A DNA stretch of 64,000 nucleotides. Source: Shewanella baltica. GTDB lineage: Bacteria; Pseudomonadota; Gammaproteobacteria; Enterobacterales; Shewanellaceae. The position numbers and the translations under genes are program-made. Below the pieces are notes generated by a model. The model worked only from the letters and a program-made list of their open reading frames with translations, was not told where the DNA came from and ran no database searches. Shown piece by piece: positions 1 to 9,504 of the stretch (within the stretch, counting starts at the first letter, position 1; every line of letters starts with the position of its first letter). Location of the stretch: positions 496,001-560,000 of the forward strand of contig NZ_UGYM01000002.1 in the NCBI RefSeq assembly GCF_900456975.1. Direction: 5' to 3'.

Positions 1-115
1 TAATTTGGCTTTTAGTGCGCGAAACAACGACATTGGGGGAAATCTCCATATCCATATGTAAAACAATAAGCTTATCTGATGGATACTCATGGCCCTTGAG
101 TATTTCAGTGCGCAT
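1..115 (-). CDS. Unknown protein, N-terminal fragment cut by window edge
   Basis: An open frame runs leftward off the edge. From an ATG at 115 it encodes 38 residues with a plausible mixed composition (begins MRTEILKGHEYPSDK, then LIVLHMDMEISPNVV). The frame stays open upstream as far as a TTG at 145, so the true start could be there. No good ribosome binding site is visible before either codon. It would be divergent from the cupin gene at 214. I do not recognise the family; the call rests on the open frame and coding-like composition only. Confidence 0.35.
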   Translation of the reverse strand, partial: MRTEILKGHEYPSDKLIVLHMDMEISPNVVVSRTKSQI

Positions 116-213
116 ATCATAGCGGTTAATGGTTTCGTTTCTCAATGTTTGATTGTTAAAAATACAGTTTAATCAGCACAGAGAGCGAATAAAAGCAGAG
201 GAATAAACACAAA

Positions 214-531
214 ATGCTTGATAACTTTTTTGCAAAATTACCCACTGATTTATCGGTGGAAGTGTTTGAAAAACTGGCGGGTAATGACACTGTGACCATA
301 GAGCGCATTGTCTCTAATGGGCAAGCTACGCCCGACGGTCAATGGTACGATCAAACTCAGCATGAATGGGTGATGTTACTTAAAGGGGAGGCGACGCTTG
401 AATTTGAACAAGATGAACCCGTTACGCTAACCCCTGGTGATTACTTAACGATTGTGCCCCATCAAAAACACCGCGTTGCTTCGACTTCTAACAGCTCAGA
501 AACCCTATGGCTCGCGGTATTTTACGATTGA
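214..531 (+). CDS. Small cupin-domain protein
   Basis: This 105-residue protein is a single cupin beta-barrel. Residues 45-65 carry the first cupin motif region (HEWVMLLKGEATLEF), followed by PGDYLTIVPHQKHRV, which resembles cupin motif 2 with His residues that could bind a metal. The start is supported by AGAGGA about 10 bases upstream of the ATG. Small cupins of this kind are usually cytoplasmic and often of unknown substrate; no neighbour indicates one here. It appears monocistronic, with the convergent ATPase gene ending 33 bases downstream. Confidence 0.8.
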   Translation: MLDNFFAKLPTDLSVEVFEKLAGNDTVTIERIVSNGQATPDGQWYDQTQHEWVMLLKGEATLEFEQDEPVTLTPGDYLTIVPHQKHRVASTSNSSETLWLAVFYD

Positions 532-564
532 TGAGGGCAATCGCGTTAGCACCAGCACCGCCGA

Positions 565-1737
565 CTAACGATTCTGCCATAGCCAACTGGGCGTATTGAG
601 CAGGTCTTGGCCTTGGATCTGCGTTTGGCCTAAGGTTTTGTCTAAGGCCAAGGTATTGCAGTGTTCAAATTGGCTTAAGGCATTGATAAGCCGATTGGCG
701 TGGGATACCACCCATAGTTGACACTCCTCTGATACCTTAGCAATTAAGCGTGCCAGCGCGGGCAATAAATCTGGATGCAGACTGGTTTCTGGCTCGTTTA
801 ATACCATAAGCTCCGGCGGTCTTGGGGTCAGTAGGGCGGCGATTAACAGCAAATAACGCAAGGTGCCGTCCGACAATTCACTGGCATTGAGTGGCCTTAA
901 TAAACCATGTTGATGAAACGCGAGCACTAAAATGCCGCCCGCTTGAGGTTCGATTCGAACCTTAGCACCGGGAAACGCATCGCTCACCGCATGATCGAAA
1001 GCCGATTTATCGCCTATCTCAAAAATGGTTTGAATTGCCGAGGCTAAATCACGGCCATCGTGGTGCAATACTGGCGTGGCCGTGCCTAATTGTGGTCGCC
1101 GTGCAGGGGCTTCGGCATCGGTTCTGAAGTGATCGTAAAAGCGCCACGCGCGGATACTGTCGCGAAGCTTGAGCACTTCTGGGCAGCGCTCGGGATCGGC
1201 AAGCTCGGTAAAAATACTGTCGCCAGTTTGCAGGTGGGCGCCTAAGATTATCCAGCCTTTTCCATCAGCACTGCGGCTTTTCACCATAGGACCACGGCGC
1301 TCGACTAACACTGTAGAGGGGCGATACTTAGGTCCGTTCCAAATGGCTTCGCGCTTGATTTGTGGATCTAAGCCAAACAGCGTAGTAGCGTCGGGTTCAG
1401 GTAAACCGAGTTCAATAAGATAGCTAAAGTCCTCGCCGCCAAAGCCGAGCTTTAAGCGTTTTGGCGCTTGCCTGACGGTGGCTTCAATGGCTGTGTCGCC
1501 CGCTAACATGCTTTTGGTGAAGTTTTCTGGCCCCGCCCAAAAGCTGGAGTCGAGTCCGCCTTCTTGGGCTAAAGCATTAACGACGCCGCCTTGCGCCGTT
1601 TGTGCCAGTAAACGTAGCGCCTTGTATAGATTCGATTTACCACTGCCATTTGCCCCTGTGATCAAATTCAGTTGCCCTAGGGGCAAGACGATTTCACGCA
1701 GAGAGCGATAATTGAAAATGGCGAGTGTGGTCAGCAT
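565..1737 (-). CDS. AAA family ATPase (AAA_21/RecF-like)
   Basis: This 390-residue protein has an N-terminal Walker A motif (TGANGSGKSN, residues 27-36) right after an FNYRSL strand typical of RecF/SMC-like AAA_21 ATPases. Near the C terminus are a signature-like segment (ASELSDGTLRYL) and a Walker B motif (LMVLNEPETSLHPDLL), then a switch histidine in VVSHANRL. There is no TOPRIM domain, so it is not a classical OLD-family nuclease. No toxin-like or nuclease partner lies beside it: the neighbours are a cupin gene and a dipeptidase gene. Stand-alone AAA_21 proteins of this size are common in Proteobacteria and their role is largely unknown. A GGAT-like binding site precedes the ATG. Confidence 0.8.
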   Translation of the reverse strand: MLTTLAIFNYRSLREIVLPLGQLNLITGANGSGKSNLYKALRLLAQTAQGGVVNALAQEGGLDSSFWAGPENFTKSMLAGDTAIEATVRQAPKRLKLGFGGEDFSYLIELGLPEPDATTLFGLDPQIKREAIWNGPKYRPSTVLVERRGPMVKSRSADGKGWIILGAHLQTGDSIFTELADPERCPEVLKLRDSIRAWRFYDHFRTDAEAPARRPQLGTATPVLHHDGRDLASAIQTIFEIGDKSAFDHAVSDAFPGAKVRIEPQAGGILVLAFHQHGLLRPLNASELSDGTLRYLLLIAALLTPRPPELMVLNEPETSLHPDLLPALARLIAKVSEECQLWVVSHANRLINALSQFEHCNTLALDKTLGQTQIQGQDLLNTPSWLWQNR

Positions 1738-1820
1738 AGAATATCCAAGACTGAAACGAGCAGATAAGCCCGTAAATTTTTCGACAACGTAAATTAAATA
1801 GGGCGATAAAACAATGCTAT

Positions 1821-2987
1821 TTACAGTAGTACTTTATTGAGCACGCGTTGCCAGTTGCCACCCATAAAGCGGTCGCGGTCGGTGGCTTTAAAGCGCGCCT
1901 TGGCTAAGGCATCATCGATACGGCTCATGCGATCGATATGATTTAGCTCGGGGATCACGACATGCCTTGGCTCTGCATCGAAACCTAGCACGCCTTTTGC
2001 TCTCAGGCTGTACCACCATTCTTGATATTCTTTAATGCCTTTGGCGTTGTCATTACCGAGTGCCAGTAGGTTTTCTTGGCCACGCAGCGGGAAGTCGTTG
2101 GCAATTGCCACACTATCCACACCGCCGACACGCGACACATATTCCAGTTGGCGAATATAGTCATCGATCGTGGGCACGGCATTATTGGTGAGCCAGAAGC
2201 TCATCATAAATATGCCGAATACGCCGCCGCTATCGCCGATGGCGCGGATCACTTCATCGGGGGAACAACGGGCATGGTTAACTATGCCGCGCGCTGCACC
2301 GTGACTCTGCACTATGGGAGACTTCGTGATCTTAGCGACATCTAAAGCGGTTTGGGCGCTGGAGTGACTCACATCGACCAAGATATTGGCATGATTGAGT
2401 TTGGCGATAAGTTCGCGTCCATGGGCGGTGAGTGGCTTGTTGAGTCCGCCATTGGTATCACTGTCTAAGGCGCCGCCAGCGAAAGTGTTGCCATAGTGGT
2501 GGGTGAGCTGTAATACGCGCAGCCCTTGTTGATGGAATTCATCCACCCGTGCCCACTGATTAGCTTCACTGTCTTCTTCGACACAATCTGCGCCTTGGAT
2601 TTGAAAGAATACCGCAGTGCGCTGGCTGTCGCGGGCACGTTGAATATCTCGTCCCCTCAGGCCTTGCAGTAAAATATCGGGATGATCGCTCACTCGTTTA
2701 GCGGCCTGCTTAATGCTTTCCATGCAGGCTTTATAGGTGCGTTTGTAGTTTTGAGTGCCATCGGCTTGTTCTATGGTCTCAATCGCCGAAATATCGCAAA
2801 GATAGGCATCGAGTTTAGAGGCGGTTACATCACTTAAGTCATCGGGAAGGAAGGATAAACCATCGACATATATCCGCCTTGGTTTGGCGGCAAAGCTTGG
2901 CATACTGGCGAGTGGACTTAATAGTGTTGCTGCGCCAAGACCTTTAAGAAGAGTACGACGGTGGTGATTGACTGCCTTGATGGGCAT
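1821..2987 (-). CDS. Membrane dipeptidase (peptidase M19), Tat-exported
   Basis: This 388-residue zinc-dependent renal-dipeptidase-like protein hydrolyses dipeptides in the family sense; its true substrate here is unknown. The N terminus has a twin-arginine signal (HHRRTLLKGLGAATLL) ending near SFAA, which points to folded export to the periplasm. Family features include FFQIQGAD, HHYGNTFAGGALDS (metal-site region), ILVDVSHSS and KSPIVQSHGAARGI, with an HARCSPDEVIRAI segment typical of M19 enzymes. AGGAAC sits before the ATG. It is a single gene, separated from sufE by 187 bases in which I see no other gene. Confidence 0.9.
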   Translation of the reverse strand: MPIKAVNHHRRTLLKGLGAATLLSPLASMPSFAAKPRRIYVDGLSFLPDDLSDVTASKLDAYLCDISAIETIEQADGTQNYKRTYKACMESIKQAAKRVSDHPDILLQGLRGRDIQRARDSQRTAVFFQIQGADCVEEDSEANQWARVDEFHQQGLRVLQLTHHYGNTFAGGALDSDTNGGLNKPLTAHGRELIAKLNHANILVDVSHSSAQTALDVAKITKSPIVQSHGAARGIVNHARCSPDEVIRAIGDSGGVFGIFMMSFWLTNNAVPTIDDYIRQLEYVSRVGGVDSVAIANDFPLRGQENLLALGNDNAKGIKEYQEWWYSLRAKGVLGFDAEPRHVVIPELNHIDRMSRIDDALAKARFKATDRDRFMGGNWQRVLNKVLL

Positions 2988-3174
2988 GCTCGGTTCCTAT
3001 CAATAACTCAAATGTAACTTCTTTATACCTTTTTAGGGCGTAGAAGTCTTTGATTAAATCCCTTTTTTGGCCTTTATCCCCGAGCTGGAGTTGTGATGAT
3101 TCGTTATTGCCAAGCGGTTTCAATTATCGCTGGTCGCAGTAAATGAAAACCCTTGGCCTGTGGCTATCGTGAAG

Positions 3175-3621
3175 CTATAGAGTGGCTTCAACCATTGCTT
3201 TTGCGAGTGAATTAAGGCCGTTGGTGCGTGATGGGCTGAGCTGACCTTCTAACCCCAATTGTTTGAAGTAAGCTGTAGGATCAAATGCTTGGATCTCATC
3301 TCGGCTTTTGCCATGGCAGGCACCAAGTAATAAGCCAATCAATCCCTTAACGATGCGGGCATCGCTATCGGCTAAATAATAGTGCTTCCCAGCCTGTTCG
3401 AGATGATAAATCCACGCATCACTTTCACAACCTTTTACTTGAGCGGCTTCGACGCGAAGTTCTGGGCTTAAACTCGGTAAGTCTTTCCCTAGCAACATAA
3501 TTTGGCGATATCTTTCCTGCCAGTTAGGTGCCTGGGTAAAACGCGCTAGCAAGGTCTCGGCATCTTGCACTGAATAGTGAAAATCGGTCTCGCTTGGCAT
3601 AGGCATAGTCGAATCAGTCAT
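3175..3621 (-). CDS. sufE: SufE/CsdE family cysteine desulfuration protein
   Basis: A SufE-fold sulfur acceptor that takes persulfide sulfur from a cysteine desulfurase. The likely acceptor cysteine is C65 in the family motif QVKGCESDAW. It is followed by the conserved DSDARIVKGLIGLLL helix and the C-terminal LSPSRTNGLNSL segment. The frame is open upstream to an ATG at 3687, but the ATG at 3621 has AGGAT about 9 bases before it and gives 148 residues, the normal family length. It lies 97 bases downstream of the desulfurase gene and probably shares its transcript. The sequence looks closer to CsdE than to E. coli SufE, so the csdE name is equally defensible. Confidence 0.85.
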   Translation of the reverse strand: MTDSTMPMPSETDFHYSVQDAETLLARFTQAPNWQERYRQIMLLGKDLPSLSPELRVEAAQVKGCESDAWIYHLEQAGKHYYLADSDARIVKGLIGLLLGACHGKSRDEIQAFDPTAYFKQLGLEGQLSPSRTNGLNSLAKAMVEATL

Positions 3622-3718
3622 AGGGCTAAATCCTGTCTCACTTATTTGAGCGTAACTTTTCTTGAGCGTAACTTGTCTTGAGCGCATGAGTCGCGTGGTT
3701 AAGTCGTTAAATACTGGA

Positions 3719-5056
3719 TCACAGCAGCAAGTCTTTTACCGAGGCCAACGCAGCAATAAAGCGGTCGATATCGTCTTTATTGGTGTAGATACCGATAGAG
3801 GCGCGGCAACAGCCCTTAAGATTCAGACTCTGCATTAATGGCATGGCGCAGTGATGGCCGCAGCGCACGGCAATACCTTGTTGATCCAGTAAAATACCCA
3901 CATCTTGATGATGTTCATCGGCAAGATTAAAGGCGACAACGCCAATATTGTCATCAAAAGCGCCGTATAAATGCACTTCACCGAGCGCGCGCAATTGGCT
4001 TTGTAAATAGTTAACTAATTCAGCTTCATAAGCTTGAACCTGCGGTGTGAGCTCGGTTTGTAAAAATGTAATGGCCGCGCCTAAACCTATAACTTCGGCA
4101 ATCGGCGGTGTACCCGCTTCTAAGCGATTCGGTAGGCTGCCAAATTCAGTCGCCTCAAAACTCACGCGTTTAATCATCTCGCCACCAGTTAATAGTGGCG
4201 CGAGATTATCTAACACGTCGAAACGGCCGTAAAGCACACCAACGCCAGTGGGACCATACATTTTATGCCCCGAAAAAACGTAAAAATCACAATCGATTTC
4301 TGCCACATCCAGCGTTAAATGCGCCACTGCTTGCGCACCATCAACTAAGGTTATTGCACCTTGTGCTTTCGCTAACTGAACTAACTGAGCCACGGGATTG
4401 ACTGTGCCTAGGGCGTTGGAAACATGGCAAAGCGCGACGATTTTTGGCTTTAACTCGAGCAAGGTTTTATAGGCGCTGACATCTAAGCGGCAAGCTTGAT
4501 CGAGAGGGATTGGCTTAATCACAGCGCCCGTGCGTTTTGCCAGCTCCTGCCAAGGTACGATATTGGCGTGGTGGGCGGCGGCGTCGATTAATATCACATC
4601 ACCAGCGCTTACGTGTGCAGTGAGTCCAAAGGCGACTAAGTTGATTGATTCTGTGGTGCCGTGGGTAAAGATGATTTCTTCGCGGCGTTCGGCCTTTAAA
4701 AATTGCTGCAGTTGATCGCGCACTTTTTCATAACTTAAGGTCGAGCGCGCCGATAACTGGTGCGCCGCGCGGTGCACATTGGCATTGTCGTTAGCGTAAA
4801 ATTGCGCCATGGCATCTAACACCATTTGTGGCTTCTGGCTGGTGGCTGCGGTGTCGAGATAACACAAGGGATAGCCATCAAGCAGTTGATTTAACGCTGG
4901 GAATTGCGACCTAATTTTAGCATTGCGCTGCTCCGCTTCTAATGAACAAAGAACCACAGTGACATCAGGAGAGGCACTTGCCGAAGGATGTGAGGTAACA
5001 GTATTCGTCGCTATGTGAGTCACAGTATTTGGCGTAGGCGATGCAGGTTGAGTCAT
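3719..5056 (-). CDS. sufS: Group II cysteine desulfurase (SufS/CsdA type)
   Basis: PLP enzyme that removes sulfur from L-cysteine and passes it to a SufE-type acceptor. The PLP lysine is K265 (FSGHKMYGPTG), the cofactor histidine lies in AAHHANIVPW, and the catalytic cysteine is in the group II motif RCGHHCAMPLM. The frame opens at a TTG (5074), but the ATG at 5056 is the more conventional start and gives 445 residues. This is about 40 residues longer than E. coli SufS: residues 1-40 are a Ser/Thr/Pro-rich extension with no family counterpart, so a downstream start is possible. The catalytic part reads as SufS-like, while pairing with a lone CsdE-like partner and no sufBCD nearby is CsdA-like context. 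Confidence 0.9.
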   Translation of the reverse strand: MTQPASPTPNTVTHIATNTVTSHPSASASPDVTVVLCSLEAEQRNAKIRSQFPALNQLLDGYPLCYLDTAATSQKPQMVLDAMAQFYANDNANVHRAAHQLSARSTLSYEKVRDQLQQFLKAERREEIIFTHGTTESINLVAFGLTAHVSAGDVILIDAAAHHANIVPWQELAKRTGAVIKPIPLDQACRLDVSAYKTLLELKPKIVALCHVSNALGTVNPVAQLVQLAKAQGAITLVDGAQAVAHLTLDVAEIDCDFYVFSGHKMYGPTGVGVLYGRFDVLDNLAPLLTGGEMIKRVSFEATEFGSLPNRLEAGTPPIAEVIGLGAAITFLQTELTPQVQAYEAELVNYLQSQLRALGEVHLYGAFDDNIGVVAFNLADEHHQDVGILLDQQGIAVRCGHHCAMPLMQSLNLKGCCRASIGIYTNKDDIDRFIAALASVKDLLL

Positions 5057-5403
5057 AGATGAGGCTAAAGGCAATGAAAAAGGCCAAGGGATCTTCTGTG
5101 ATCTGCCATGTTAATGCAAGTTTTAGCGGTTTGTTGAGGTGCAGGTATTGGAAGGCGCTATTGAGCGTCTAATTGCACCAACGTTTGTTCAAACTTCTGC
5201 CCTCTGGTATTTCGCGCGCCTTAAACGGGTTTTGACTTTCAAACATATCATCGAGCTTAGCTATGATGCGATTTTTCTAATGTTTAAGTTTTTCTTTTAA
5301 ATTCAGCTAATACTTTAGGCTCAATTCAACCACCTAAAGTGAAAACTGCGACTATTCTCAATGGGACGTCCTTTGATATCGGTGTTTGTTGGAGACCCGT
5401 TTT
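5057..5403. other. Intergenic, divergent promoter region
   Basis: About 350 bases between the divergent desulfurase and chemoreceptor genes. It should carry both promoters, but I cannot place a convincing -35/-10 pair. No ORF, hairpin or repeat stands out. Confidence 0.5.
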
Positions 5404-7104
5404 ATGGTGCAGTTTTTAAAAGATTTACGGATTAAACATAAGATGATCGCCCTCGTTGGGGTGATGTTAGTGCTGATCCTGATTTTGTCTGGTTTTAGTC
5501 TGTTGAAGATGCAGCGAGTTTCTGAGGAAATCCAAGGCATTGCAAAGGAAAATATTCCACTAGTGAGATTATCAACCGACGTTACCATTAAGCAGCTCGA
5601 AAGCTCAGTCATTTTAGAAAAAGCGTTTCGTGCGGCGGATATTGAAGCCGCATCGAGTCAGCCCATTTTAGCGGCGTTTATTGCGGATGTGATTCAGCAT
5701 AAAGATGAAATTAATAAGGAGTTACTCTCGACTCAGTCTATGCTCAATGCGGCATTAAAAGAGGCTAAAAATCCGCTATTACATGAAAAAACGCAGCAGT
5801 TAAATCAAGATATTAGCACGATTATTCAACGTTTTGGTGACTATGAAGCTTTACTTGCTACTGTCATCACAGGTATCCAGCAAAAAGAAGAACCAGCCGC
5901 TTTAGCTAAGCGGGTTGAATCCTTAGAGGTTGCGCAAAACGAGTTTAATACTGAGCTAAGTCAGTTCGTTGAGCGGTTAGAGCAAATGACTCAAACCGCG
6001 GTTTCTGTGACTGAGGACGAAGAGCTTAGGGCGATTTATGGCTTAACGATTATTTCTATCGTGTCTTTAGTCATAGGCTTATTGATTGGCATCGCTTGCA
6101 GTCAATACATGGTCAAATCTATCAATCGGTTACGTAATTCTGCCGCTAAGATGGAACAGGGTAACTTTAACCAAGAGCTGCGCGTCGATTCTAAGGATGA
6201 ACTGGGCGAACTTACCGTCAGTATGAATCAAATGGCGTGGACCTTAAGTAAAACTGTCGGCCAAGTGATTGCTCGAAGTGAAGAAATTGCCTCTATGGTG
6301 ACTGAGCTTAATGCGGTGGCCGAAAATAATCGTGAGGCCATGTTAAGGCAGCAAGATAATACCGACCAAGTCGCCGCCTCTATGACCCAAATGGCGGCAA
6401 CGATCACTGAAGTGGCGAGCAGTGCAGAAACCGCTTCATACTCAGCGGGACAAGCCGAGCATAAGGTGAAAGAAAGTTGCGAAGTTGTCGATGCGAGCGA
6501 AAAAATTTCCAAACAGTTAGTCGCCAGCGCCCAGTATTCGAATCAACTTATTCAACAGGTTCAAGCGAGTACCGGAAAAATCCTCAACTTTGTCTCTGTA
6601 GTCGATGCGATAGCGGGGCAGACGAACTTGTTGGCCTTGAATGCATCGATTGAAGCGGCGCGGGCGGGAGATCAAGGACGTGGGTTTGCTGTAGTCGCCG
6701 AAGAAGTGCGGGCGCTGGCAACTCGTAGCCAAACCGCCACGCAGGAGATCAGCGATCTTATCCAAACACTCGTGAAAGATGCTAAGTCCTCAGTCGAATC
6801 CTTCGCTAATAACGACAAGCAAATCAGTGAGTCGTCACTGCTCGTTAATCAAGCCAAGCAGCACCTATTTGAGATTTTAGATGCCTTAACTGAACTGACT
6901 CAGGCCAATGCTCAGGTCGCGACCGCAAGCGAGGAGCAAGCCGTCACCGCTGAGGATATTAGCGAGCGGATTAATGAGATTCGAGATTCAGGGGAATTGG
7001 TACTTGGCAGCGCCAATGAAACTGCAAAAGCCAGTGAGTCACTGTCTCAGCAGGCCAATTCATTAAGGGAAACCATGCAGCAGTTCAAGGTACGTGCTGT
7101 TTAA
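5404..7104 (+). CDS. Methyl-accepting chemotaxis protein
   Basis: A 566-residue transmembrane chemoreceptor. A cytoplasmic basic start ([10 protein letters not shown]) leads into TM1 (about residues 13-33), then a mostly helical periplasmic sensor of about 175 residues. TM2 (about 213-235, [19 protein letters not shown]) is followed by a HAMP domain and a long coiled-coil signalling domain. The hairpin tip sequence [20 protein letters not shown], which contacts CheA and CheW, is fully conserved. A TTG six codons upstream is in frame, but the ATG at 5404 has GGAG 9 bases before it. The ligand cannot be told from sequence. No che genes are nearby, so this is an orphan receptor. Confidence 0.93.
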   Translation: MVQFLKDLRIKHKMIALVGVMLVLILILSGFSLLKMQRVSEEIQGIAKENIPLVRLSTDVTIKQLESSVILEKAFRAADIEAASSQPILAAFIADVIQHKDEINKELLSTQSMLNAALKEAKNPLLHEKTQQLNQDISTIIQRFGDYEALLATVITGIQQKEEPAALAKRVESLEVAQNEFNTELSQFVERLEQMTQTAVSVTEDEELRAIYGLTIISIVSLVIGLLIGIACSQYMVKSINRLRNSAAKMEQGNFNQELRVDSKDELGELTVSMNQMAWTLSKTVGQVIARSEEIASMVTELNAVAENNREAMLRQQDNTDQVAASMTQMAATITEVASSAETASYSAGQAEHKVKESCEVVDASEKISKQLVASAQYSNQLIQQVQASTGKILNFVSVVDAIAGQTNLLALNASIEAARAGDQGRGFAVVAEEVRALATRSQTATQEISDLIQTLVKDAKSSVESFANNDKQISESSLLVNQAKQHLFEILDALTELTQANAQVATASEEQAVTAEDISERINEIRDSGELVLGSANETAKASESLSQQANSLRETMQQFKVRAV

Positions 7105-7114
7105 TTGAAAAATA

Positions 7115-7139
7115 AAAGCGAAGTCTAGGACTTCGCTTT
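7115..7139. terminator. Shared terminator between chemoreceptor and TonB receptor
   Basis: An 11-bp perfect stem (AAAGCGAAGTC / GACTTCGCTTT) with a 3-base loop lies between the two convergent genes. On the minus strand it is followed by a T-rich run, so it best serves the TonB receptor; it can also act on the plus strand. Confidence 0.75.
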
Positions 7140-7174
7140 GGGCTTAATTTATTGTCTTTTACAACTCTTGTTTT

Positions 7175-9451
7175 TTAGAAGTTATAGGTGACACCTAACA
7201 TAAAGTTGCGTCCCATCAGTGGGGCGTAATCTTTGAGTAACGAAGTGTGTGGCCGCGCGTCTTGGTCGAGTAGATTCGTGCCTTTGACATAGAACAGCAT
7301 GTCACCCGCAGAAGTATATAAACGGTAGGTGACGGCGGCATTCACTAGCGCATATCCTGCTGTTTCGGTTTCATTTTCGGCCGTATCCGTTTGTTTGGCA
7401 TAGCCAATCGCGCCGACTTCAGCGTGCCATTGTTGTTGGTCAAAGTTTAAGGTCGAACCGATACGCATGGGCGAAATAAGTGGCAAGTTACCACCATCGA
7501 TCAACTTGCCGCGGGTGTAATCGCTGAACATATCCAATGACCAAGTATCGTTGAACGGAATGCTGGCTTGGGCCTCGAGGGAATAAAGCTCTGCATCGCC
7601 TTGGGTGTATTGGTAAACCGGTAAATCACCTTCAGCATCGCCGTTGACTATATCAGAGGCGATTAAGCCCGTATTTTTCTCGTAATAGAAATTATTGACT
7701 CGGTTGTAGGCCATGCTCAATGAGCCTGTCCACGCACCCTCTAATTTGCGCAGGGTTAAGTCGATATTGTTGGCGACCTCTTTATCGTTATTGCCACTGT
7801 TAGTGATGATTTGACCATTTTCAACGCTGAACTGCGAACCAAGTTCAAAGCTTTGGGTGGCATCGTGGGGACCGTAGCTGTAAAGCTCTTCGGCGGTGGC
7901 CGAACGTTGGGCGCGGGTGAGCGACAGTCCTAAGTTATAGGCAGGATCGAAGTCCCATACCATGCCCGCCGATACGGTGAGATCATTATCGACTAAGTCT
8001 TCGGCTTGGTAGGTTTGTTCGCCATTTAGTGTGTCTAACGTCATGCTGTCTGGCGCTAAGCGGTAATGCTCTAAGCGGCCGCCGAGTTCGAAGCGAAAAT
8101 CTCCGACCTTACGCTCTTGCACGATAAAGGCGGCTAAGGTATCGGTTTTGCTGTCTGGTGTCAGCGCTTCTTCACCTTCAACGGCAAAGTCACGGTGTAC
8201 AGCATGCAGCCCCATAGTGCCTTGCCACTCACCCCAAGGACGATTGTTAAGGCTTAAGCGCGCTTCACTTTGCTTGTTAAAGAAAGTCGTGCCGGCAACC
8301 CCATCTTCTTCCTCAGCATGTTGATAATCGGTATAGCCCGCATCAAAACGCAGTTTACTGAAGCCCGCAAATGGATCTAACAAACCACTGTGCAGCTGCC
8401 ATGCGGTTTTCTTTAAATCTATGGTGATATCGGGTGCATCGGCTTCGCCGCGGCCGGGAATACCGTAATTCGATTCAGTGCGCGCGCCGGATACGCTGAC
8501 AAATCCCGTGTCACCGGTATAGCCAACCCCCGCGGCATAGTCGTCGAGTTTTTGGTTACTGTTCGCCAGTTTTCCATGGGTTTCGGGCAGATTGGCAATG
8601 GCATTTCCCGGAATATCAACATCGTCGGTAATGCGGTGGGTGCCATCTACATGCCAATTGAACTGACCATTGCCGCCATCGATATCACCGTTAAAGGTGC
8701 GGCCATTGCTGGCCGTGTCGTAGCGAGTGCCAAATTGCCCCGACAGCTCATCGACTGGGCTCTCGTGGTAGCGTTTATCCACCACATTGACCACGCCGCC
8801 AATGGCGCCGTTCCCGTAAAGCAATGTACCTGGGCCGCGCAGGATCTCAATTTGCTGCGCCGAGGCGGCTTCCGCTGTTACCGCGTGATCGGCCGATACC
8901 GTTGATGCGTCACCAACAGACAGACCATTTTCAAGCACTTGCACTCGAGGACCACCCATGCCGCGAATGATGGGGCGACTCGCCCCCGCACCAAAATGAG
9001 AAGCCTGTACGCCGGGCAGTTTTTCTAAGGTGTCACCCAGCGTCGGCTCGATATTGAGCTTGAGTTGATCTTCGGTCAGTACACTAATTGGCGTAGTGCT
9101 TTCGAGCGCAGAGCGGGCGAGCGGCGATGCGGTCACGACAATGTTTTCCATCGCCGTTTTCGTCAGTGAAATATCCTGCGTCATCGCGCCAGTGGTTATC
9201 TGCAAATCCCTGTCAACATGCTTAAACTCGGCATCGCTAATGTGGAGATGGATATGACTATTGTCGGCCACAGTTAACTGATACTGGCCCTGAGGATTGG
9301 TGCTTGTGCTTGTCCCACCGTCGATACTGACAAGGGCGCCAGCGATAGGTGCGCCTTGCAGATCGGTCACTTGACCTTGTAATTGAGCGGCCATAACCGG
9401 TGAACACACGCCAGCCACTGCTAGCGCTATTGAAGATAGTGCAAGTTTCAT
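7175..9451 (-). CDS. TonB-dependent outer-membrane receptor
   Basis: A 758-residue outer-membrane receptor that takes up a ligand using TonB energy. It has a signal peptide (about 1-21), a carboxypeptidase-regulatory-like beta-sandwich (about 22-105), a plug domain (about 105-225, with IRGMGGPRVQVLENG and LRGPGTLLYGNGAIGGVVNV), then a beta-barrel ending in the terminal aromatic motif GVTYNF. An extra N-terminal beta-sandwich plus a SADHAVTAEAASAQQIEI plug segment is seen in ZnuD-like and related metal or small-molecule receptors, so a metal complex is a possible ligand (inference). It is 53 bases downstream of a His/Cys-rich small membrane protein and probably co-transcribed with it. I did not find a Fur- or Zur-like box upstream. 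Confidence 0.9.
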   Translation of the reverse strand: MKLALSSIALAVAGVCSPVMAAQLQGQVTDLQGAPIAGALVSIDGGTSTSTNPQGQYQLTVADNSHIHLHISDAEFKHVDRDLQITTGAMTQDISLTKTAMENIVVTASPLARSALESTTPISVLTEDQLKLNIEPTLGDTLEKLPGVQASHFGAGASRPIIRGMGGPRVQVLENGLSVGDASTVSADHAVTAEAASAQQIEILRGPGTLLYGNGAIGGVVNVVDKRYHESPVDELSGQFGTRYDTASNGRTFNGDIDGGNGQFNWHVDGTHRITDDVDIPGNAIANLPETHGKLANSNQKLDDYAAGVGYTGDTGFVSVSGARTESNYGIPGRGEADAPDITIDLKKTAWQLHSGLLDPFAGFSKLRFDAGYTDYQHAEEEDGVAGTTFFNKQSEARLSLNNRPWGEWQGTMGLHAVHRDFAVEGEEALTPDSKTDTLAAFIVQERKVGDFRFELGGRLEHYRLAPDSMTLDTLNGEQTYQAEDLVDNDLTVSAGMVWDFDPAYNLGLSLTRAQRSATAEELYSYGPHDATQSFELGSQFSVENGQIITNSGNNDKEVANNIDLTLRKLEGAWTGSLSMAYNRVNNFYYEKNTGLIASDIVNGDAEGDLPVYQYTQGDAELYSLEAQASIPFNDTWSLDMFSDYTRGKLIDGGNLPLISPMRIGSTLNFDQQQWHAEVGAIGYAKQTDTAENETETAGYALVNAAVTYRLYTSAGDMLFYVKGTNLLDQDARPHTSLLKDYAPLMGRNFMLGVTYNF

Positions 9452-9504
9452 TGTGCCTTTCCTTTAGATAAGCAAAAATAGATTTTTTAAATGATTGAAT
9501 TTGC

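Noticed and set aside
565..1737. AAA ATPase as part of a defence system
   Set aside because: No nuclease, TOPRIM domain or toxin-like partner is adjacent; the neighbours are a cupin and a dipeptidase.
8552..8905. Plus-strand open frame antisense to the TonB receptor
   Set aside because: It is a shadow of a strongly conserved coding gene, with no binding site and no domain.
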